From positions 124,001-188,000 of the forward strand of contig CAWDPQ010000014.1 in assembly GCA_963804245.1 (NCBI GenBank): a DNA stretch of 64,000 nucleotides. The letters are read 5' to 3'. The DNA is from CAWDPQ01 sp963804245. Lineage in GTDB: Bacteria; Acidobacteriota; Vicinamibacteria; Vicinamibacterales; 2-12-FULL-66-21. How positions within the stretch are numbered: the stretch's first letter is position 1; every line of letters begins with the position of its first letter. The position numbers were made by a program, and so were the translations under genes. Under the pieces are notes generated by a model that saw nothing but the letters and a program-made list of their open reading frames with translations, was not told the DNA's origin and made no database searches. Below, one piece after another: positions 46,565 through 53,243 of this stretch.

Positions 46565-47653
46565 ATGATCTTCCTCACTGGCGGAACCGGCGCAATCGGC
46601 GGCCCACTTGTTGACGCGCTGACGGAGGACCCAGCTCCGGTTTTCCTCCTCGCTCGAGAACCGTCTCTCGCCAATCGGCCAGGCATCACACCGATCAAGG
46701 GCAACATCGTCGAACGCAACGCTCTGGGGATGACCTCCGCTTATGCCGCCTTCGTGCGAGCCAACGTAACAACGATCATTCACGCTGCGGCGATGACGCG
46801 GTTCGACGCCACGCTCGACGTCGCGCGACGTGTGAACGTCGAAGGCACACGCAATGTCCTGGAATTTGCGGCGACGTGTCCCCGCTTGGAGCGGATTTGC
46901 GCACTCAGCACGATCTACGTGGCGGGTCGCAGAACGGGACTGATCGGCGAATCGGATCTCGATCACTCCTGCGGGTTCGTGAATGCTTACGAACAGTCGA
47001 AGTTCGAGGAGGAGCAGCTTCTGCGCGAGCGAATGCCACGGCTGCCGATCGTCGTGTGCCGCCTCAGCACGGTTCTCGGCGACTCAACGCATGGCACCGT
47101 CCGCCGGCTTGCCGCCATTCACCATGCCATCCGCTTCCTCTATCACAGCCTGCTGCCGATGATTCCGGGTTCGCCGGACAGCCCGGTCGACTTGATTTCA
47201 ACGGACTACGCCGTATCGGCCGTGCGACATCTGTCAACCGCCGGTTTCGTCCCCGGCAGAACATTTCACATTTGCGCTGGTGATGAGACGGTTTCAGAGA
47301 ATGAGTTGATCGATCTGGTGATTGAAGCATTCCTGCGATATCGTCCGGCGTGGCGCCGTCGACGGATCGAGAAGCCGGCAATCGTTGAGCTCGAAACGTT
47401 CGAGCTGTTCCGGCAATCGGTGGAGGCCGTCGCCGACCAGGGCTTGCGCGCTCCGGTCGCGGTGCTCGGCCATTTCGCGCCCCAGCTCGCATATCCGAAG
47501 CGATTCAGCGACGAGGGTTGCCGTTCGGCGCTGCGGGCAGCAGGAATTGTCCGGCCGTCGATCCGTCAGACGGCGACGAAGGTGATTGAGTATCTCATCG
47601 CGCACAATTGGGGCGGCGTCGCAAACGGCATCGCCGAGGGAGCCGCCCGGTGA
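46565..47653 (+). CDS. extended SDR / thioester-reductase-like NAD(P)-binding protein
   Basis: A 362-residue extended short-chain dehydrogenase: MIFLTGGTGAIGGPLVDALT (Rossmann glycine motif), IIHAAAMTRFDATLDVARRV, ALSTIYVAGRRTG, then the catalytic YEQSKFEEE (YxxxK). The overall pattern resembles the NAD-binding-4 reductase domains that release carrier-bound acyl groups as aldehydes or alcohols, but also sugar epimerases. It is the first gene of a chain in which every junction overlaps: its stop shares GTGA with the carrier-protein start. A reductive step on the ACP-bound intermediate is a reasonable but untested role. Confidence 0.78.
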   Translation: MIFLTGGTGAIGGPLVDALTEDPAPVFLLAREPSLANRPGITPIKGNIVERNALGMTSAYAAFVRANVTTIIHAAAMTRFDATLDVARRVNVEGTRNVLEFAATCPRLERICALSTIYVAGRRTGLIGESDLDHSCGFVNAYEQSKFEEEQLLRERMPRLPIVVCRLSTVLGDSTHGTVRRLAAIHHAIRFLYHSLLPMIPGSPDSPVDLISTDYAVSAVRHLSTAGFVPGRTFHICAGDETVSENELIDLVIEAFLRYRPAWRRRRIEKPAIVELETFELFRQSVEAVADQGLRAPVAVLGHFAPQLAYPKRFSDEGCRSALRAAGIVRPSIRQTATKVIEYLIAHNWGGVANGIAEGAAR

Positions 47654-47910
47654 GTGATTTGACGAGCGAGCTGCTCGCGTTCGTCCGCAGCGATCTCCTC
47701 AAAGAGAGGAACGTGACGATCGACGCGGATACCTACCTCTTCGACGACGGTCTGGTGGATTCTCTGGGTATCCTGTCGCTGATCGCGTTTCTCGAGCTGC
47801 GAATCGGTCGTTCGATTCCCGATCAGGAAGTTGTGATGGAACACTTCCGAAGCGTCCGCGCGATCGACCGCCGGTTCGGTCACGCCCACGCCCGAGACGA
47901 TGAGCGCTGA
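47650..47910 (+). CDS. acyl/aminoacyl carrier protein 1
   Basis: An 86-residue carrier protein with the phosphopantetheine attachment serine in DDGLVDSLGILSLIAF (about residue 39) and the usual helix pattern. The GTG start at 47650 overlaps the SDR stop. It lies immediately before the SerRS-like ligase and overlaps it by 11 bases, the arrangement known for amino acid:[carrier protein] ligases and their cognate carriers. It is therefore the probable acceptor of an activated amino acid. The C-terminal end is charged (RFGHAHARDDER). Confidence 0.85.
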   Translation: MSDLTSELLAFVRSDLLKERNVTIDADTYLFDDGLVDSLGILSLIAFLELRIGRSIPDQEVVMEHFRSVRAIDRRFGHAHARDDER

Positions 47911-48736
47911 CCTGATTGGGCCCTTGCGCCAGCGGGGTGAGATCGAGCTGGACGGAGATGGCGGTCTGCACTTTCATGGTGAGGCGGGCCGGCTGTATCG
48001 ATGGCTGGACGACGCGCTCGAACGGATAAGTCTCGCGGCTGGTGCGACGGCATTCGTTAGTGCTGACACGATCGACCGTGGAATCCTGGAAACCGCGGAC
48101 TACTTCGAGTCGTTTGCCGACGGCGCGATTGCGACGTCTGAAGAGGGAACGACGTATCTGCCGCCGGCGGCGTGCTATCAGGTATACCCGTCGATGCGAG
48201 ACGTTCGACTCGATGCTGGCCGCCATGTTTGCGTCGCTGCCGGTTGCGGACGCCGTGAGGTTCGCACGGCCGAGGAACTTGGAAGGCTGCAGCGCTTCCG
48301 GATGCGTGAAGCAGTCTTCCTCGGTTCGAGCGACTGGGTTTCGGCCGAGCGCCACGCGTGGATGGATCGCGTGAGCGCGTTTGCCGAGTCAATAGGGATC
48401 GCAGGAACGCTGGAGACGGCAACCGATACGTTCTTCGGCAGCGAAGGACGAGGCCGGCGGCTGATTCAGCAGCTCAAGAATCTGAAGTACGAGCTCCGTG
48501 TCGACGCCGGGTCGGCCGGTCGCCTGGCCGTGGCGTCGTTCAACCTGCATGAGACGTTTTTCACGAGCCGCTTCGGGATCGGCCCGATGGCTGACGGATC
48601 GCAGGCAGTGTCGGGCTGTGTGGCATTCGGCCTGGAGCGCTGGACTTTGGCCTGCCTCGCCCGGCACGGCTCGAGTCTCGCCGAAATCGACGCGATCGTC
48701 GAGAGAGGTGTCCCACGATTTACGACGAATACCTGA
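47900..48736 (+). CDS. amino acid:[carrier protein] ligase (SerRS-like, class II aaRS paralogue)
   Basis: A 278-residue class II aminoacyl-tRNA-synthetase homologue without the N-terminal tRNA-binding arm. Such enzymes activate a small amino acid (Gly or Ala in Bradyrhizobium) with ATP and load it on the phosphopantetheine of a carrier protein. Marks: CYQVYPSM (Cys92), motif-2-like LQRFRMREAVFLGSSDWV (Glu137) and motif 3 SGCVAFGLERWTLACL (Cys240, Arg247). Cys92, Glu137 and Cys240 are spaced 45 and 103 residues apart, exactly the spacing I recall for the zinc ligands of the crystallised Bradyrhizobium enzyme. The frame is intact. It sits between carrier protein 1 and the first diiron protein. 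The real SerRS of this genome is at 10956-12239. Confidence 0.87.
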   Translation: MSADLIGPLRQRGEIELDGDGGLHFHGEAGRLYRWLDDALERISLAAGATAFVSADTIDRGILETADYFESFADGAIATSEEGTTYLPPAACYQVYPSMRDVRLDAGRHVCVAAGCGRREVRTAEELGRLQRFRMREAVFLGSSDWVSAERHAWMDRVSAFAESIGIAGTLETATDTFFGSEGRGRRLIQQLKNLKYELRVDAGSAGRLAVASFNLHETFFTSRFGIGPMADGSQAVSGCVAFGLERWTLACLARHGSSLAEIDAIVERGVPRFTTNT

Positions 48737-49438
48737 CGCAGGCCGAGCTGCAGCGCTGGATCCTCGAGGCGGACATCTCGTGGGGACGGATCGATCCGTC
48801 TCTCGCGCTGGCGCAGCCGGATCTCCTCGATCAGATTCGCGACTCCGCGCTCATCGAGTCGTACTTTCCCGTGTACACAACACGCCTGATGCGTGCGCTG
48901 TGGGACGACGTGGAAGCGACGGCTGTGTTCTCGATTCAGTTGTACGAGTCGTACAAACATTTCTACGTCTTGAACCGCTATCTCGGCCTGGTCGACTACC
49001 GGCCGATCGAGGAGTCCGAGCTGCTGGAGATTCGCCGGCGCAATCTGGACCGCCGCGTGGACGATGCGGAAGCGGAGCTGGCCCGGTATATGCTCAGTGA
49101 GCATTTCGCCGCGTACTTTTTCCTGCGGCTGTCACGCCAGGCGAAGGAACCCGTGCTTGCGCAGATTGCCGGCTTCATCGCGAAAGACGAGTTCCGGCAC
49201 ACGCAGTTCGCATTCGATCTGCTCGACGCCCGGCTGAAGAAGGACCCTGAGTTGCCGCGATCGGATTCTTCGCGCGGCGAGCGACTTCCGGCACGTGGGC
49301 GCCGACGTCGTGGCGACAGTGCCGATCTCCGAGAAAAACGATCTTCCGGCCATTCTCACGTTGAACCGGCGCATGCGCCGGCTGTGTGGCGTCAGCCTCG
49401 CCGATTTTGCCAGGAGCGGAATGCGTGCCCTTGACTGA
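48708..49438 (+). CDS. ferritin-like / acyl-ACP-desaturase-like diiron protein, frameshifted
   Basis: A helical protein of about 243 residues. A likely GTG start at 48708 becomes in frame if one base is dropped near 48717 (giving SHIYDEYLTQAELQRW). Candidate iron ligands lie in ALWDDVEATAVFS, LSEHFAAYFF and IAKDEFRHTQFAFDLL; the last closely resembles the DEKRH segment of acyl-ACP desaturases. The Glu-rich helix QLYESYKHFYVLNRYL lacks one of the expected Glu residues. A second break near 49255 leads to ASDFRHVGADVVATVPISEK and the stop at 49438. An O2-dependent oxidation or desaturation of a carrier-bound substrate is inferred from neighbours. It overlaps the ligase and the next gene. Confidence 0.65.
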
Positions 49439-49985
49439 CCGCGAGCTCTGGCTCGTGAACTTCTACCGTAACAGCGAGCTGCACGGAGCGCTGCTCATGG
49501 GCCGGCTCGCACGCACGGTGTCCGACAACACTCTGCTCGTGGAGATGACGGCACACTGCGCAACCGAAGCGCGGCATGCCGCGATGTTGTCGCGCACCAT
49601 TGCCGCCGCCGGCGGCCGCCTCGATCCGACCATCGCGCCGATTCAAGAGCGTTATTCGGACGAAGGCGGCGTGCCCGCGGCACTCGTGGACATCCTGGTG
49701 CTCTCCGAAACGCTCGAGCGGCGTGTCAGGGACAGCTACCATCGCCATCTTTCGCGCGAGTCACCGCATCCCGCGGTTCGCGAAACGCTGGATTCCATCG
49801 TTGCCGAAATGGAAGCGAAGCGCGGCGCCGAGCACGCCGGGTGGATCGATCAGGCAATCGATCGGTTGGATGCCAATCAAGTTGCCGCCGCCCGGAAAAA
49901 ATGGCAGGAAGTCGATCGCAAGGTCGCCGCAGGTCTCGAGCGCAGCCTGGACGAGCGGTTCGGCGCAGTCCCCACACAACAATGA
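49425..49985 (+). CDS. second ferritin-like diiron protein
   Basis: A 186-residue four-helix protein with a ferritin-like ligand pattern: NSELHGALLMGRLA, HCATEARHAAMLSRTI (ExxH), LSETLERRVRDSY and GAEHAGWIDQAI. No signal peptide or membrane segment is seen. The GTG start at 49425 follows AGGAG and overlaps the end of the previous gene by 14 bases; the stop shares ATGA with carrier protein 2. It may partner the first diiron protein or act as a separate oxygenase. Unlike its neighbour it has no frame break. It is not an iron-storage ferritin by length or motif. Confidence 0.68.
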   Translation: MPLTDRELWLVNFYRNSELHGALLMGRLARTVSDNTLLVEMTAHCATEARHAAMLSRTIAAAGGRLDPTIAPIQERYSDEGGVPAALVDILVLSETLERRVRDSYHRHLSRESPHPAVRETLDSIVAEMEAKRGAEHAGWIDQAIDRLDANQVAAARKKWQEVDRKVAAGLERSLDERFGAVPTQQ

Positions 49986-50242
49986 GCACATCGGTCGAAA
50001 ACTGCGTCGTCCGCATCGTAAGCCGTGCAGCTATGGTGCCCCGAACCTCGATCACGCCGGAGACGACGCTCGCGACGCTGGGGATTGGGTCGCTCGAACA
50101 GATTGAGTGCGTGCTGGCGGTCGAGGAGGAGCTGAAAGTGGAGCTCGACACGCCCGAGCTGTGGCGGACGCGAACGGTGCAGGACGTCATCGACGCCGTG
50201 AAGAACGCGATGGCAGCCGCCGGGCATTCGCCTTCTTCATGA
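49982..50242 (+). CDS. acyl/aminoacyl carrier protein 2
   Basis: An 86-residue carrier protein with the attachment serine in LGIGSLEQIECVLAVEEEL (about residue 39). It differs from carrier protein 1 in having GSLE rather than DSLG at the serine. It overlaps both neighbours by four bases (ATGA) and precedes the dehydrogenase, so it probably carries the substrate of that flavoprotein. Two distinct carriers in one operon imply two separately activated building blocks or a hand-over between them. Confidence 0.83.
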   Translation: MSTSVENCVVRIVSRAAMVPRTSITPETTLATLGIGSLEQIECVLAVEEELKVELDTPELWRTRTVQDVIDAVKNAMAAAGHSPSS

Positions 50243-51343
50243 AAGGGCCATTCACGCCGCAGCACGATCGGTTTCGAGAGGACGTGAGGCGCTTCGTCGC
50301 CAGTCAGCCTGCAGCCCCATGCCGATCGTTGGGAACGATCGGCACGTCTTCCGCGCCGGGCAGTGGCGGCGTGCGCCGCGCGCGGCTGGCTGTCGCTCGG
50401 TCCGTGGGAGCAGGCCATCCTCGCCGAGGAGCTGCCGCGCTGCGATTCGCTGGGCCTCGCGCTCAGCGTTTTCGTCCAGGCCAACCTGATTGCCCCGTTG
50501 CTGGCCGACCTCGGCACGACGGCGCAAAAACGCGCGTGGCTGGAGCCGCTGCGTCGCGGCCGCGTCATCGGTGCGCTCGCCGTGACCGAGCCCGACGCGG
50601 GCTCCGACTTCTCCGCGCTGACGACGCGCGGTCGTGTTCGAGGCGGGCGGCTCACGCTCGACGGGACCAAAACCTACGTCACGAATGCGGCTGCGGCGGA
50701 TCTGCTGTTGGTGGCCGCGCGGACGTCGAACGATGGCCTTGCCGGTTTGAGCTTGGTTTTGGTGCCCAGGCCGACGCGGGGCCTGCGTGTCGAGCCGCTG
50801 CGAACCCTCGGTCTGGTCACGTCGGCGATGGGACGAATCACGCTCGATGGCTGTCGCGTCTCAACGGCCAATGTGCTCGGGCGGCAGGGAGACGGATTCG
50901 GCTACATCCAGCAAGCGCTGAACCGCGAGAGGCTGCTCGGTGCGCTCGCGGCCGTCGCGTGGGCTTCATATGCGCTCGAGCGGGCCATCGCCTGGGCGAA
51001 GCGTCGTCGTGCATTCGGACGGCCCTTGACGAGCCTCCAGGTGCTTCGTCATCAAATCGCGGAGGCAGCCATCTCGCTCGAAGCGGCGCGGCAGTTGAAC
51101 TACGCGACGTTCGCGCAGTGGGTTGACGGCCGCGACGTCTCGAAAGAGATTGCCATGATCAAGGTGTTCAGCTACGAGGCGGCGCAGAAGGTCATCGAGC
51201 GCTGCTTGCAGCTGCACGGAGGGGTCGGCTATCTGGCGGATCACTGGACCACACGCTTCTATCGTGACGCCCGGGCGCTGACGATCGCCGCCGGAACGCC
51301 GGAAGTAATGAAGGAGATCGTCGCCGCCTACCTGAGGCTATGA
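50239..51343 (+). CDS. acyl-CoA-dehydrogenase-like flavoprotein, frameshifted near 50320 and 50350
   Basis: An FAD-dependent enzyme of about 367 residues with the ACAD fold: ILAEELPRCDSLGLALSVFV, GALAVTEPDAGSDFSAL (FAD/substrate loop), DGTKTYVTNAA, and LQLHGGVGYLADHWTTRFYR before the C-terminus. The usual C-terminal catalytic Glu (YEGT) is replaced by Ala (IAAGTPEVMKE). A Glu stands instead in ALNRERLLGAL, the position used by isovaleryl- and long-chain acyl-CoA dehydrogenases, so activity is plausible. The first 40 residues (MKGPFTPQHDRFREDVRRF) are in a different frame from the rest. In this operon the substrate is more likely an acyl or aminoacyl carrier protein than a CoA ester. Confidence 0.82.
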
Positions 51344-52186
51344 CCGACCGTCCGCCGCCGACGTTCTACAACCGCACGCGGCAGTCGGCGTCGCTTCCGA
51401 TGGCGCTGCTGCGGCGCGGGCGTGTGTTCGCCCTGCCGCTGTATGCCGCGCTCCGCCGCAGCGATCTTGCGCGGGAAGGGTTGGATCATTCGGGCAGCTT
51501 TCGCTTTGCCGATCACATCTACCGCGGCGAGCCATCCGGCCGCGGCGCGTTCGGCCGCTGGCTCGATGCCCGCCTCCTCGGCCTGCCGGCGGTCCGTTCG
51601 TTCCGCAACCGGTTCCACGCGTCGCGCGACGAGCTGACGGCGTTTCTGCGCGAGCGTGCCGGCCAACCAGGTCGTCTCGACATCCTCAGTGCCCCGTGCG
51701 GCATCCCGCGAGAGCTTACCGATGGCTACCAGGCGTTCGTCTCGACGGGATCCACAATCCGAGCCGCGCTCGAATTCCACGGCCTTGATCTGGACCAAAC
51801 GGCGCTCGGCGAGGCCGTCACTTTCGCTCGCGATCGGAAGTCTCGCGCCATTCATTCCACGGCAGGGCGATGTGTTCGATCGCCGCGTCTATCCGTCTGG
51901 CGTCGACTTCATTACTTCCACAGGCCTGGCGGAGTTTCTGGACGATGAGCGGCTGTCGAAGTTGTACGGAATCTTCTACGAGTGTCTGCGTCCCGGCGGT
52001 GTGCTGGTGACCAGCGGGATGCGAGGCCGGCCGCTCTCGGACTATCTGCTGCGGTTGGCGGAGATTCCCGTCAACTACCGAACCGCGGCAGACCTGGAAC
52101 GCCTCGCCCGCGCGTTACCGTTCACCGAGGTGCGGACGAAAGTGGACGAGCTCGGCATTCAGTCGATCCTGATCGCGCGGAAGTGA
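51340..52186 (+). CDS. SAM methyltransferase-like protein, frameshifted near 51835
   Basis: A protein of about 281 residues. After a basic N-terminal region it has a Rossmann methyltransferase core: RLDILSAPCGIPRELTDG (motif I variant, with a Cys-Gly), EFHGLDLDQTALGEA (motif II), and in the next frame FIPRQGDVFDRRVYPSGVDF, GIFYECLRPGGVLVTSGM (motif VI-like) and a C-terminal strand ending ILIAR. One base is off near 51835. The start overlaps the dehydrogenase stop (ATGA) and it is the last gene of the operon. O- or N-methylation of the product is the likely role. Confidence 0.72.
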
Positions 52187-52192
52187 GAAAAC

Positions 52193-52220
52193 GACTGACG
52201 ACTAACGACTAACGACTGAC
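52193..52220. repeat. ACTGACGACTAACGACT simple filler
   Basis: Short direct repeats of CGACTGA and CGACTAA immediately after the methyltransferase stop. This is another example of low-complexity sequence placed just after a stop codon in this genome. Confidence 0.6.
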
Positions 52221-52221
52221 G

Positions 52222-52560
52222 ATGAGCGTCCGACTGTTTCACAAGCATGCCCGCTTCGTAGTGGGATTGCCGAAACGAGATGGTTGCCATCGATGGCTTG
52301 CTCTCCATCGACGGCCAATCGCATGGCGCGAGATATTTTCGCCGGCGCTTGCGCTCGTGGGGTTTGCCAGCGCGAGCGCGGACGAAGCACTGCAGTTCGG
52401 CGAGGGTCGTCTTGACTGGACGAAGGGAGCGTTCTGGACGACAATCCGTTTGCGGCTGCCTCCCTGCTCTCCGAAGAAAGCGGCACTGCTGGCGGCCGGA
52501 TTGTTCAAGGCCGCGCGCTACGCCAGCGAGGCCGCCTTAGTGGCGGCGATAAACGAATGA
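52222..52560 (+). CDS. hypothetical ORF, doubtful
   Basis: An open frame of 112 codons starting ATG after the simple filler, ending AALVAAINE. It contains GRLDWTKGAFWTTIRLRL but nothing I recognise. Competing open frames exist on both strands, and there is no ribosome site. It may be a degraded gene. It is listed because the 423-base stretch between the methyltransferase and SRPBCC genes holds nothing better. Confidence 0.25.
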   Translation: MSVRLFHKHARFVVGLPKRDGCHRWLALHRRPIAWREIFSPALALVGFASASADEALQFGEGRLDWTKGAFWTTIRLRLPPCSPKKAALLAAGLFKAARYASEAALVAAINE

Positions 52561-52565
52561 TTTTC

Positions 52566-52589
52566 GTAGGCCCGCCCTTCAGGGCGGGC
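52566..52589. repeat. short GC hairpin, family R3
   Basis: GTAGGCCCGCCCT, two-base centre, AGGGCGGGC. The same element as 2761-2784, just upstream of the SRPBCC gene. Confidence 0.7.
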
Positions 52590-52609
52590 AGAACGTCGTA
52601 GGAGCAATC

Positions 52610-53050
52610 ATGCCGAACGTCAGCGAGAGCGTGGAGATCGCAGCGAACCCGGAAAAAGCGTTCACCTACATTGCGGATGCACCCGAGCGGGCCACCACGT
52701 TCATACCCGGCCTCAACCGAATCAGCAACGTCTCGCAGGCACAGGCCGGCGTCGGTCAGTCGTGGGACTACGAGTTCAACTGGTTCGGCCTGGTCATTTC
52801 CGGCAACAGCAAGTGCACCGAATACAAGAAAGGATCGGTCTACCAGTTCAAAACGGTAACCGGCAATCCCAGTACCTGGACATACCGCTTCCAGCCGGCA
52901 GGTAACAGCACACGGCTGACGCTCGATGTGGACTTCGAGCTCCCGCAGAGCCAGCTCGCGCGCTTTGCGGCCGGCGATGCCCTGGAAAAGATGAACCGCA
53001 ACCGGGCGCGGGAGATCGTCGACAATCTGAAGGCGCTGATCGAGCCGTAG
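52610..53050 (+). CDS. SRPBCC (START-like) family protein
   Basis: A 146-residue polyketide-cyclase/dehydrase-like small protein: SVEIAANPEKAFTYIADAPE at the N-terminus, a beta-rich centre (WDYEFNWFGLVISGNSKCTE) and a long C-terminal helix (ALEKMNRNRAREIVDNLKAL), the standard hotdog-like START layout with a hydrophobic cavity. AGGAG lies six bases before the ATG. It could bind a lipid or aromatic product. It is 400 bases from the aminoacyl-carrier operon on the same strand but separated by repeats, so a functional link is only possible. Confidence 0.82.
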   Translation: MPNVSESVEIAANPEKAFTYIADAPERATTFIPGLNRISNVSQAQAGVGQSWDYEFNWFGLVISGNSKCTEYKKGSVYQFKTVTGNPSTWTYRFQPAGNSTRLTLDVDFELPQSQLARFAAGDALEKMNRNRAREIVDNLKALIEP

Positions 53051-53061
53051 GGCTTCACTCA

Positions 53062-53152
53062 GAGCGCTTGGGGCCCCACCCCCAAGAGCTCTCGCTCGGC
53101 GGCTTCGCGCCTCGCTCGGGCCGCAGGCGCTCCGCCTGAAGGCGGAAGCCAC
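53062..53152 (+). repeat. R4 block, copy C, followed by an R2 hairpin
   Basis: 53062-53131 matches the block at 4804-4875 and, inverted, 46380-46440. Directly joined to it is CTCCGCCTGAAGGCGGAAGC (53130-53152), an R2-type hairpin. The junction shows that the two families can be fused. Confidence 0.7.
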
Positions 53153-53193
53153 TGTCTCGGCGCTCGGGGCTCGTGGCTCGGCAACCTCTCTCC

Positions 53194-53243
53194 TTGACGT
53201 CCTAGGAGACTCGGCGCTACTCTCCTAGAGACGCTAGGAGACT
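53194..53243 (+). promoter_or_regulatory. promoter/operator region of the second ADOP gene
   Basis: TTGACG (53194-53199) is followed by three copies of a TAGGAG word: CCTAGGAGACT (53201-53211), CTCTCCTAG inverted (53220-53228) and CTAGGAGACT (53234-53243), the last abutting the ATG and supplying an AGGAG ribosome site. The arrangement suggests a repressor site overlapping both promoter and translation start. No regulator gene is adjacent. Confidence 0.45.

Noticed and set aside
47900..48736. The SerRS-like protein as a second seryl-tRNA synthetase
   Set aside because: It lacks the tRNA-binding coiled coil, is 150 residues shorter, overlaps a carrier-protein gene, and a complete serS is present.
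50239..51343. Loss of the catalytic Glu in the ACAD-like protein as proof of inactivity
   Set aside because: A Glu occurs at the alternative position used by isovaleryl-CoA and long-chain dehydrogenases.
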